Shown here: one piece after another, positions 56,280-64,000 of the stretch | How positions within the stretch are numbered: position 1 is the stretch's first letter | Layout: each line of letters starts with the position of its first letter | From: UBA7359 sp963976795 | GTDB taxonomy: Bacteria; Pseudomonadota; Gammaproteobacteria; Eutrophobiales; Eutrophobiaceae | Direction of reading: 5' to 3' | Assembly: GCA_963976795.1 (NCBI GenBank) | Contig: CAXBLT010000017.1 | Location: 1-64,000 of the forward strand | Length of the DNA: 64,000 nt | The notes under the pieces: generated by a model | Databases searched by the model: none | What the model was told of the DNA's origin: nothing | Seen by the model: only the letters and a program-made list of their open reading frames with translations | Translations under genes and position numbers: made by a program

Positions 56280-57921
56280 TTTTAACAGTTCCCAAGTTAG
56301 ATTTTTTATATTCTCGTGCCGCTTTTATAAAACCCGTAAATAGTGGATGTCCATCTCTTGGTGTCGATGTAAATTCAGGATGGAACTGACAAGCTACAAA
56401 CCAGGGATGCTCAGGCATTTCAATCATCTCAACTAATTCACCATCGGCCGAACGACCTGAGATACGCATTCCTGTAGCTTCAAGTTGTTTCAGGTAATTA
56501 TTATTAAACTCATAACGGTGGCGATGGCGCTCAGTAATTTTATCTGACTGATATAATTCTTTCGCCAATGAACCTTCAAGCAAACTACATTCCTGACCAC
56601 CTAAACGCATAGTGCCACCTAAATCGGAATCTTCACTACGCTGTTCAATCCGGCCTGTAGAATCCTGCCATTCAGTAATTAGCGCGATAACAGGATCATC
56701 TGTATTTTCATCAAACTCGGTGCTATTGGCGCTTTCTAACTTGGCCAGATCACGAGCAATTTCAATGACGGCGACCTGCATTCCCAAACAAATACCCAGA
56801 TACGGCACCTTGTTTTCACGCGCATAACGAACCACAGCAATCTTGCCTTCGATGCCACGATTACCAAAACCACCCGGGACTAAAATCGCATCAATCCCAG
56901 TTAGACAATCAGCCCCATTATTTTCAATTTCCTCTGAATCAACATAAATAATATTGACCTGGGTTCGTGTTTGAACGCCTGCATGTGCCAATGCTTCTGA
57001 GAGTGATTTGTAGGAGTCGGCAAGATCCATGTATTTACCAACCATTGCGATATTGACACCATCTGTTGGGTTATCAATGGCATCAACTACATTTTCCCAT
57101 TCATGTAAATCGGCTTGAGGAAGATTCAGATCAAACTTTTTATTCACGATTTCGTCAAGGCCCTGATCATAGAGCGCCTTCGGTACTTTATAAATATTAT
57201 CCACATCAAGCGCAGAAATAATTGCAGACTCTTCGACATTGGTAAACAAGGCCATTTTCTTTTTTTCATTATCGGGGATCATGTGATCCGTACGACACAC
57301 TAAACAGTCGGGTTGTATACCAATAGAACGTAGTTCTTTAACTGAGTGTTGCGTCGGTTTGGTCTTGATTTCACCTGCAGCAGCAATATAAGGCACCAGT
57401 GTTAAATGGATAAACAGCGTATTTCTCGCTCCCAATTCGATGCGCATTTGCCGTATCGCTTCAAGAAAAGGCTGTGATTCAATATCACCCACCGTTCCGC
57501 CAATTTCAACCATTGCAATATCAGCATCACCTGCACCTCTTTTTATGCAACGTTTTATTTCGTCAGTGATATGAGGAATTACTTGTACAGTGCCACCGAG
57601 ATAGTCTCCCCGGCGTTCTCTTTGTATGACATTTAGGTAAATGCGGCCCGTAGTGTAGTTATTTCTTTTTCCCATCTTCGTCCGCACAAAGCGTTCGTAA
57701 TGTCCTAAATCAAGATCAGTCTCGGCACCATCTTCAGTGACATACACCTCGCCATGCTGAAAAGGACTCATCGTCCCCGGATCAACATTAATATAAGGAT
57801 CGAGTTTTATAAGTGTAATCTTTAATCCGCGCGCTTCAAGAATTGCCCCGAGAGAAGCAGAAGCGATGCCCTTCCCGAGTGACGAAACTACACCGCCAGT
57901 AGTAAATATATAACGCGTCAT
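56266..57921 (-). CDS. pyrG: CTP synthase
   Basis: PyrG aminates UTP to CTP with glutamine. The 551-residue protein has the synthase domain (FTTGGVVSSLGKGIASASLG at the start, split SSLGKGIASASLG; DLDLGHYERF) and a C-terminal class I glutaminase with GICLGMQ (nucleophile Cys) and CQFHPEFTS. It is the first gene of the pyrG-kdsA-eno-ftsB-ispD-ispF series; the 200 bp upstream should hold the promoter. Confidence 0.98.
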   Translation of the reverse strand: MTRYIFTTGGVVSSLGKGIASASLGAILEARGLKITLIKLDPYINVDPGTMSPFQHGEVYVTEDGAETDLDLGHYERFVRTKMGKRNNYTTGRIYLNVIQRERRGDYLGGTVQVIPHITDEIKRCIKRGAGDADIAMVEIGGTVGDIESQPFLEAIRQMRIELGARNTLFIHLTLVPYIAAAGEIKTKPTQHSVKELRSIGIQPDCLVCRTDHMIPDNEKKKMALFTNVEESAIISALDVDNIYKVPKALYDQGLDEIVNKKFDLNLPQADLHEWENVVDAIDNPTDGVNIAMVGKYMDLADSYKSLSEALAHAGVQTRTQVNIIYVDSEEIENNGADCLTGIDAILVPGGFGNRGIEGKIAVVRYARENKVPYLGICLGMQVAVIEIARDLAKLESANSTEFDENTDDPVIALITEWQDSTGRIEQRSEDSDLGGTMRLGGQECSLLEGSLAKELYQSDKITERHRHRYEFNNNYLKQLEATGMRISGRSADGELVEMIEMPEHPWFVACQFHPEFTSTPRDGHPLFTGFIKAAREYKKSNLGTVKNATM

Positions 57922-58121
57922 AAAATCATACCGATGTGAACAGAAAATTTAGAGAGAAGAATATTGCTCGGTTTAAATAAACCGATTTGTAGGATAAAAA
58001 ATAGCCTAAATATCATCATATTCAGGGGAAATAATGCTAACAGAATCAAAGCTAAGACACCATCATAGAAATGCACTAATGGCTATTCAAACTGCTAAAA
58101 TCAGTAAACCCGTGGTTCAGG

Positions 58122-59891
58122 TCAATGGCTAACAATTCGGTAATGTTTTTCAATATCTTCCTGAGTAATAATACCGTAAATTCGATCAGCTAATGGCCCT
58201 AACCTACGGGTCACATATAGTGCTTCGGCTTCCGAGTCATTTATTTGCTGCTGTGCGTGCTGCAAAGTAGATTCAAGACCAACCTTAGCCAATTGTCGAC
58301 GCTTGGAAGGGATTTCCAGTAGTACAATTTCCTCATTATCTGTTTCTTCAAGGTAACGTGCCAAATCTGTTGCAGGCATCAACTGGTTCCCCTCTTCACG
58401 TCGAATTATTAACCAGTCTGGTGCCTCCTTTAAGTGACTCAATGCTACATTTCGCTGTATCACCGGCTCAGTCATGACATAAGCCTTATTCATCACCGAT
58501 TCAACGCCAACTCGCCTTAATGACTGAGCTACCGGGTCATTACGATAATCCAGTCCAAAGCTCCTGAACTGCGATAAGAACATAGAATCACTTTTAAATA
58601 ATTCACGAGCGCTAAGATTTGCGCTAACGACCGCAAGCATGGCAGGGAAAAGAATACTCTGATTCCCGGTCAATTCGAGTAAAGCTAATAAGGCCGCCAG
58701 CGGTGCTTGTAAGGTAGCACTCATCATCGCGCCCATGCCCAACAAGACATAAAAGGCCGCATCAGAGAACCCATTGGAAAACTGTTCGACTAACTCACCG
58801 ACGACACCGCCTGCAATCGCACCCATAAAAATAGCAGGGCCAATCAATCCAGCGGGAATGCTAAACCCGACACACAACGACGTTGCGAGTAACTTGGCGA
58901 CTAATATAAGCAGTAATGCAGAAATCCCTAACTGCCCTAAAATAACAACATCAACCGTGTCATAACCTATGCCCATTATCTCCGGACTGACTATACCAAT
59001 GAGGCCGACCCCAATACCGGCGAGCGTCATGCGTAACCAGATATCAAACTTCAGCCCAAACTTGGTAATTATCTCCGTCAACCGAATAAAACCCGCAGCA
59101 ATAGAGCCAATAAAAAGTCCCATTAAAATAATGATAGGTAATTCAAGAAATGAATGCAGATCGACAATATGAATTGAAATAAGTGGTTCTGTATCAAATA
59201 CCAGTCGTGATACCACCGTCGCACTGACTGCCGATAGTATTACCGGGGTAAATCCAGTAATCGTATATTCCATTAAAATGACCTCCATTGCGAAGATCAC
59301 ACCTGCAAGCGGTGTATTGAAGGAAGCAGCAATCGCCGCCGCCGCACCACAACCGACTAGTGTTCGAATACTATTATTAGGTAGATGCAGGTATTGTCCC
59401 ATCAAACTTGCGCTCGCTGCGCCTAAATGTACGCTGGGGCCCTCTCGACCTATAGATTGCCCCGAAGTGATCGCCACAATAGCGCCGATAAATTGCAATA
59501 CTAGATTCCTCAAAGGTAAATTTCCTTCGTGATAGGACAATCGTTCTAGTACATGAATGACACCAACCCTTAGTGGCACCCGTGAAATAAAATGAAATAA
59601 TAAGCCAAGGAGCAACCCACCCGCACTCGCTATCAATAAGCGGACCTGCCAATTTAAAGCTTCATAATTTTCAGGGTCCGCAGCGGGTAGAAATGACATT
59701 TGGGCGTATTCAGTACTATATCGAAAAAGGACAATCACCATCCCAGCAACGATACCCGTTACTAGACCAAGTAATGAGAGAGCGAACAGAGCTTGTTTCC
59801 CAGCCAACAAGACACGGGTACGTACCAGATATTCCAATAAGACGTTTATTTTCTTCTCCTCAAAAATGATAGCACTGTTATCTACTGGCAA
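58122..59891 (-). CDS. ClC-family chloride channel/transporter with C-terminal CBS pair
   Basis: A 589-residue ClC protein with about 18 membrane-embedded helices and a C-terminal CBS pair (about 465-589). The gating-glutamate motif GREGP is intact (SIGREGPSVHLG). The GSGIP selectivity motif is not: the matching stretch reads RVGVIHV. The position of the internal proton glutamate of E. coli ClcA (Glu203, in FIIEE) reads FAMEV, that is Val, as in channels. So the ion and the mode (channel or exchanger) are open. It is divergent from fhs. Confidence 0.88.
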   Translation of the reverse strand: MPVDNSAIIFEEKKINVLLEYLVRTRVLLAGKQALFALSLLGLVTGIVAGMVIVLFRYSTEYAQMSFLPAADPENYEALNWQVRLLIASAGGLLLGLLFHFISRVPLRVGVIHVLERLSYHEGNLPLRNLVLQFIGAIVAITSGQSIGREGPSVHLGAASASLMGQYLHLPNNSIRTLVGCGAAAAIAASFNTPLAGVIFAMEVILMEYTITGFTPVILSAVSATVVSRLVFDTEPLISIHIVDLHSFLELPIIILMGLFIGSIAAGFIRLTEIITKFGLKFDIWLRMTLAGIGVGLIGIVSPEIMGIGYDTVDVVILGQLGISALLLILVAKLLATSLCVGFSIPAGLIGPAIFMGAIAGGVVGELVEQFSNGFSDAAFYVLLGMGAMMSATLQAPLAALLALLELTGNQSILFPAMLAVVSANLSARELFKSDSMFLSQFRSFGLDYRNDPVAQSLRRVGVESVMNKAYVMTEPVIQRNVALSHLKEAPDWLIIRREEGNQLMPATDLARYLEETDNEEIVLLEIPSKRRQLAKVGLESTLQHAQQQINDSEAEALYVTRRLGPLADRIYGIITQEDIEKHYRIVSH

Positions 59892-60045
59892 GGTTTCACA
59901 AATAAACTAGTTAGTGAATCATGCTGTAACAGGATAAAATAGCCGAAAAGTTCACAGCTATGAAAATTATAATAATAAGTGAACATAGCGGTTTCATCAC
60001 ATCTTTAATATAACTTTTGTATTCTATATTTTTTGGGAGGGCGTA

Positions 60046-61719
60046 ATGTCTGATATTGAAATTGCTCAAAAGGCAAAAATGAAGCGCATTGTTGATCTGG
60101 CAGCAGATCAATATGGGATAAAAAGTGAACACCTTGAGCCTTATGGCCACTATAAAGCAAAATTATCACTCAACTATATAGACAGCCTTAAAGGTAACAA
60201 AGACGGCAAACTCATCTTGGTGACGGCTGTCAGTCCTACCCCTGCTGGCGAAGGCAAAACAACAACCACTGTTGGTTTGGGTGATGCACTAAACCGCATC
60301 GGCAAAAAAGCCATTATGTGTCTCAGAGAGCCATCATTAGGGCCTTGTTTTGGTATGAAGGGCGGTGCGGCTGGTGGCGGTTATTCACAAGTCGTCCCAA
60401 TGGAAGACATCAATCTACATTTCACTGGTGATTTTCACGCTATCGGTGTTGCCCATGCATTACTTTCTGCCATGATTGATAACCACATTAATCACGGTAA
60501 TGAACTCGGTATCGACCCTCGACGAATCCAGTGGAAACGTGTTGTTGACATGAATGACCGAGCCTTACGCAAAATCACCGTTGGCCAAGGTGGTCCTGCA
60601 AATGGTTATCTGCGTGAAGATGGTTTTGACATTGTCGTTGCCTCTGAAATCATGGCTATTCTTTGCCTGGCGACTAGCCGTAAAGATTTAAAAGAACGTC
60701 TTGGACGCATTGTCATCGGTTATAAGAGTGATAATAAAACTGCGGTTTATGCTCGTGACCTGAACGCTCAAGGTTCTATGGCCGCACTGTTAAAAGATGC
60801 TATCAACCCAAACATGGTTCAGACCCTGGAAAACAATATCGCCATCATTCATGGTGGACCATTTGCAAATATCGCTCACGGTTGCAATACGGTTACCGCG
60901 ACCAAGACGGGGCTAAAACTGGCTGATTATGTCGTAACTGAAGGTGGCTTTGGTGCTGACTTGGGCGCCGAAAAATTCATCGATATTAAATCGCGCATGG
61001 CCGGTCTAAAACCTGCGGCCATTGTATTGGTTGCAACTATCCGCGCGATGAAATATCACGGTGGTGTTGCCAAGACAGACTTGAATAATGAAAACCTCGA
61101 AGCCCTTGATAAGGGCATGGTGAATATGGAACGCCATATCAACAATATCAATGATGTCTATGGCTTACCTTGCGTCGTTTGTTTAAATCATTTCACGCTC
61201 GATACGGACGCAGAAGTTGATATGCTACTGAAACGTTGTGAATCGCTTGGCACAAAGGCCGTGGTATCCAAACACTGGGCAGATGGCGGCGCGGGCGCTG
61301 AAGATCTGGCGCATGCGGTAGTGGATATCGTTGATAACAATCCAGGCACACACAAATATGTTTATGAAGATAATGCATCATTGACGGAAAAAATCGAAGC
61401 AGTATCAACCAAGGTTTATGGTGCGGGTTCCGTTTCATATGATCCAAAAGTGAAAAAACAGTTAGAAGACTGGAATGAAGAATATGGTTCTTACCCGGTT
61501 TGTATGGCCAAGACTCAGATGTCATTCTCAACAGATCCAACGGTGATAGGTGCCCCAACAGGGCATAACCTTCATGTCAGTGAAGTACGTCTGGCGAATG
61601 GTGCTGGTTTCATTGTAGCCATCTGCGGCAATATGATGACCATGCCTGGACTACCTAAAGTACCCGCGGCTGAACGTATTGATATTGATGACAATGGTAA
61701 TATCACTGGATTGTTTTAA
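60046..61719 (+). CDS. fhs: Formate--tetrahydrofolate ligase
   Basis: Fhs makes 10-formyl-THF from formate, ATP and THF, feeding purine synthesis and formyl-Met-tRNA. The 557-residue protein has the P-loop TPAGEGKTTTTVGLGD and the family segments REPSLGPCFGMKGGAAGGG (split REPSLGPCFG / MKGGAAGGGYSQV) and LHFTGDFHAI. A strong ribosome binding site (GGGAGGG) precedes the ATG by 6 bp. It has its own unit and is followed by a hairpin. Confidence 0.97.
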   Translation: MSDIEIAQKAKMKRIVDLAADQYGIKSEHLEPYGHYKAKLSLNYIDSLKGNKDGKLILVTAVSPTPAGEGKTTTTVGLGDALNRIGKKAIMCLREPSLGPCFGMKGGAAGGGYSQVVPMEDINLHFTGDFHAIGVAHALLSAMIDNHINHGNELGIDPRRIQWKRVVDMNDRALRKITVGQGGPANGYLREDGFDIVVASEIMAILCLATSRKDLKERLGRIVIGYKSDNKTAVYARDLNAQGSMAALLKDAINPNMVQTLENNIAIIHGGPFANIAHGCNTVTATKTGLKLADYVVTEGGFGADLGAEKFIDIKSRMAGLKPAAIVLVATIRAMKYHGGVAKTDLNNENLEALDKGMVNMERHINNINDVYGLPCVVCLNHFTLDTDAEVDMLLKRCESLGTKAVVSKHWADGGAGAEDLAHAVVDIVDNNPGTHKYVYEDNASLTEKIEAVSTKVYGAGSVSYDPKVKKQLEDWNEEYGSYPVCMAKTQMSFSTDPTVIGAPTGHNLHVSEVRLANGAGFIVAICGNMMTMPGLPKVPAAERIDIDDNGNITGLF

Positions 61720-61751
61720 CTCTATATTTTACTAATAAATCTGCTTAACTT

Positions 61752-61776
61752 GTTAAGGGCGCTATGAGCCCTTAAC
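61752..61776 (+). terminator. Hairpin after fhs
   Basis: GTTAAGGGC (61752-61760) pairs with GCCCTTAAC (61768-61776) across a 7-nt loop, 9 bp perfect. It lies 33 bp after the fhs stop and just before ycgL. No T run follows, so it may be a weak terminator or an mRNA end-stabilising stem. Confidence 0.55.
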
Positions 61777-61793
61777 TCATTATGACTATTACT

Positions 61794-62063
61794 ATGACTA
61801 AAACTAACTGCAAAATATATCGTTGCTCTAAACAAGATGAAATGTATCTCTATGTACATGAAGACAAAACGATTGATGATTTGCCTGAAGAACTTATTAA
61901 GATCGTACAAGAACTAACTCATGTGATGGACCTCAAACTATCCCCTGAAAGAAAACTTGCTAGAGAAGATGTCTTGTTGGTGATGAAAAACATTAATGAC
62001 AAAGGCTTTCACCTGCAAATGCCACCTGATCCACTAAAACCTATTCTACATTTCGGCGATTAG
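61794..62063 (+). CDS. ycgL: YcgL-family protein
   Basis: A small protein of about 89 residues with the YcgL pattern: CKIYRCSKQDEMYLYV near the start, LPEELIKIVQEL, and LAREDVLLVMKNINDKGFHLQMPPDP at the end. The E. coli homologue has an alpha/beta fold of unknown function. An ATG at 61782 would add four residues. The 3' end overlaps the convergent MFS gene by 4 bp. Confidence 0.85.
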   Translation: MTKTNCKIYRCSKQDEMYLYVHEDKTIDDLPEELIKIVQELTHVMDLKLSPERKLAREDVLLVMKNINDKGFHLQMPPDPLKPILHFGD

Positions 62064-63448
62064 CTTGTTCTTAGCTTTCCTCTTGCGATTGAAAAATAAA
62101 GTCCAGGCACACACAGCATCGCTGCAATAGTAAACGTCAACCGAATAGCCTTCTCCAATGAATCATAAGTTGATGGTTCTATCTCAACAGTACCAATAAC
62201 AATGACAAAGATTAACGTGACTAACACCATGCTACTCATTTGACCAATGATTCGCATCGTTGCCATGACACCATTCGCACTGCCATAAAAACGTTTCTCA
62301 ACAGAACTCATAATCGCGTTAACATTTGGTGACGAGAACAGGCTAAACCCGAGTCCGGTTGTTACTAAAGCAAAGATTAAATAATTCAATGTTGATTCAA
62401 TCTGTAAGTTTGAAAGCAATATCAATCCACAAGCACTAATAGCCATTCCCATTGTGGCAAGGTGTTTAGGTTCAAATCGATCAGACATCCTCCCCGCCAA
62501 TGGCGAGAAAACGGCCATTGTTAACGGTTGACACATCATTACCATGCCGGCTGTTGTAGCAGACAATTCCTTTAAATATTGCAAATACAGGCTAACCTGC
62601 ACCACATTAGCAAAGGTCGCGGTATACATTATTAATGAAGCAAGACAAGAGAATGTGAAGACACGATTTGTAAAAAACAAGCTCACATCAAATATCGGAT
62701 GTTTATGTACACGTTCAAATAAAAAGAAGAATATAAACCCAAGCATAGCAACACCAAGAAAAATGAAACTGCTATAGGCAGGCAAAAAGGAGACACCAAT
62801 ACAAATCATTAATATCGATAAGGCGTATAAAAGCGCACCAAACAGATCAAAACTGCCTCGCTCCTCCGCCAACCAGTCACCTTTAACAAAAAACAACCCT
62901 ACACATAAGACCATAACAGCTAATGGGATATGTACCATAAAACTCGCACGCCAACCAAAACTGTCAATGACATAGCCACCTATTAACGGTCCAATCGTTA
63001 ACCCTAGGTAAATTGTTGAGACAGTCAGACCTATCGCTTGACCGCGTTTGGCTGGTGGAAATACTGATGAAACAATAGCGACTTGAGTCGCATATAACAT
63101 GGCAGCGCTAACACCCTGTAAGAAACGCGCTGAAATTAACATTGTGCTATTAACCGCGTAGGCCGCGATTAAGGATGTAACAATAACGCTCGCCGTACCC
63201 AACAGAAATATTCTTTTACGACCGACCATATCGGCAATGCGACCAAAGATTAAAACAAACATCGCACTCGCCATCAGATAGGCCATCGGCACCCAACTTA
63301 TCAATACCGCATTCATTGACAGATCAGTGGCAATAGCAGGCAGTGCCACATTAACGGCAGATAACATCAACGGTGTTGTAAATGCATTTAACAACACCAT
63401 CACTAAGGTAATACGCTGTAAGGGGTTTTTAGACTGACCGTCTTGCAT
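62060..63448 (-). CDS. MFS drug-efflux transporter, DHA2 type
   Basis: A 462-residue major facilitator with about 14 predicted helices (the EmrB/QacA-like DHA2 subclass). Motif A is seen as GRIADMVGRKR after helix 2, and motif C-like sequence (GLTIGPLIGGYVIDSFGWR, split LTIGPLIGGYVI / FGWRASF) in helix 5. No membrane-fusion (EmrA-like) partner is adjacent, so it may act alone at the inner membrane. The substrate cannot be predicted. It has a promoter region shared with nothing recognisable upstream. Confidence 0.9.
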   Translation of the reverse strand: MQDGQSKNPLQRITLVMVLLNAFTTPLMLSAVNVALPAIATDLSMNAVLISWVPMAYLMASAMFVLIFGRIADMVGRKRIFLLGTASVIVTSLIAAYAVNSTMLISARFLQGVSAAMLYATQVAIVSSVFPPAKRGQAIGLTVSTIYLGLTIGPLIGGYVIDSFGWRASFMVHIPLAVMVLCVGLFFVKGDWLAEERGSFDLFGALLYALSILMICIGVSFLPAYSSFIFLGVAMLGFIFFFLFERVHKHPIFDVSLFFTNRVFTFSCLASLIMYTATFANVVQVSLYLQYLKELSATTAGMVMMCQPLTMAVFSPLAGRMSDRFEPKHLATMGMAISACGLILLSNLQIESTLNYLIFALVTTGLGFSLFSSPNVNAIMSSVEKRFYGSANGVMATMRIIGQMSSMVLVTLIFVIVIGTVEIEPSTYDSLEKAIRLTFTIAAMLCVPGLYFSIARGKLRTS

Positions 63449-63729
63449 GTTTCTTAATAACTGTTATGAATTGAACTGAATTCTACAGTGTTTACAGCTA
63501 TTAAAAAGCCCTACAGGGTCTACAGACATCAAAACAAAACAACTGCGCTTGAAGGACTAATTTTTTGTGAGATAATTATATCGCGTCCTTCCCTCGTAAC
63601 AGAAACAAGAAGTATGATGTAAGAGTAAATATACTGGGTAAACTAAGGTCGTAAACTATTTTCAAAATTAGCCCAGAAAATTATTCGGGCTTCCTTATAA
63701 TCAGACTGTTAAGTGTACTAAGGATAGTT

Positions 63730-64000
63730 ATGGAATATATCTTCTACGGAGATGAATCAGGTCAAAACCTCAAAAACTATAAAGCTTATGGTATAGGAGC
63801 TTTTCTAATACCTAAAGCACAAGAAGAACGATACAACAGGGTCTTTAAAGAGTTAGCTGAGAAACATAAAATTAATAAAGAAATTGGTTGGAAAACCTTA
63901 AATAACAGCTATAACACAATCAATTTTGGCATGGATGTTTTACGAGTAATCTTAACAACGTCCGCTAGTTTTACTGCGATTATTGTTCACAAAGATCATT
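63730..64000 (+). CDS. DUF3800-family protein, N-terminal part
   Basis: The first 90 codons of a gene that runs off the window end. It begins MEYIFYGDESG, the acidic first-strand motif of DUF3800, a family with an RNase H-like fold, and continues GIGAFLIPK and EIGWKTLN. Members are often carried on genomic islands or near defence genes. Function cannot be judged from this fragment. Nothing in the 280 bp upstream is recognisable besides a weak hairpin near 63670-63691. Confidence 0.75.
   Translation, partial: MEYIFYGDESGQNLKNYKAYGIGAFLIPKAQEERYNRVFKELAEKHKINKEIGWKTLNNSYNTINFGMDVLRVILTTSASFTAIIVHKDH

Noticed and set aside
61193..61558. A 121-codon antisense frame in fhs.
   Set aside because: Antisense to a highly conserved enzyme; the translation is rich in His, Leu and Pro with no family features.
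63670..63691. An AGCCC/GGGCT hairpin before the DUF3800 gene.
   Set aside because: Only 5 bp of stem with a 12-nt loop, and no gene end nearby that it would serve.
1..64000. CRISPR arrays, tRNA or rRNA genes, and intact insertion sequences.
   Set aside because: No regularly spaced repeats, cloverleaf-like segments or transposase frames were found by eye; a dedicated tRNA or covariance-model scan could still reveal a small RNA that I missed.

Overview
The window reads as a chromosomal segment of a moderately AT-rich gammaproteobacterium. The evidence is gene content and order: a gyrA-pheA-hisC-tyrA-aroA-cmk-rpsA-ihfB-lapA-lapB-pyrF series, a pyrG-kdsA-eno-ftsB-ispD-ispF series, a class I adenylate cyclase, CsiV next to mfd, and an mtaD/mtnA pair beside gyrA as in pseudomonads. 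LapAB, KdsA and lipobox proteins indicate a Gram-negative envelope. No rRNA, tRNA, CRISPR array or intact insertion sequence was seen.

Layout. 0-8 kb: an RRM protein, a DsrE/YchN-like lipoprotein, then a minus-strand series glyA-nrdR-ribD-ribE-ribB-ribH-nusB-thiL (one-carbon, nucleotide, flavin and thiamine metabolism). 8-14.2 kb, plus strand: cyaA, then a tightly coupled set of a DUF815-type ATPase, a hypoxanthine phosphoribosyltransferase, a methylthioinosine phosphorylase-like enzyme, a CPXCG protein and a rhodanese lipoprotein. 14.2-32.2 kb, minus strand: mtnA-gyrA-pheA-hisC-tyrA-aroA-cmk-rpsA-ihfB-lapA-lapB-pyrF-mfd-csiV. 32.2-41.1 kb is mixed: mtaD, two unknown proteins, a hairpin-rich non-coding island with a decayed HTH gene, rnt, pyrC, tas, purB and a truncated secretin-like protein. 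41.1-46.4 kb: a PemK/MazF-type toxin-antitoxin pair, purL and an Smr protein. 46.7-52.5 kb: a DSF (diffusible signal factor) signalling locus. 52.6-57.9 kb: pyrG-kdsA-eno-ftsB-ispD-ispF on the minus strand. 58-64 kb: a ClC protein, fhs, ycgL, an MFS exporter and the start of a DUF3800 gene.

The most notable locus is 46.7-52.5 kb. It holds an RpfG-like HD-GYP regulator and an RpfC-like hybrid kinase, converging on an RpfF-like crotonase that is followed by a membrane fatty acid desaturase. The catalytic glutamates of RpfF, the N-terminal sensor motif of RpfC and the phosphorelay residues are all recognisable. The desaturase suggests a modified, possibly doubly unsaturated, signal; that part is inference.

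A second theme is purine and methylthioadenosine salvage. MtaD (deaminase), a methylthioinosine phosphorylase-like enzyme, Hpt and MtnA are all present, in two loci about 20 kb apart, and together could run the methylthioinosine route. purB, purL and fhs add de novo purine and one-carbon supply.
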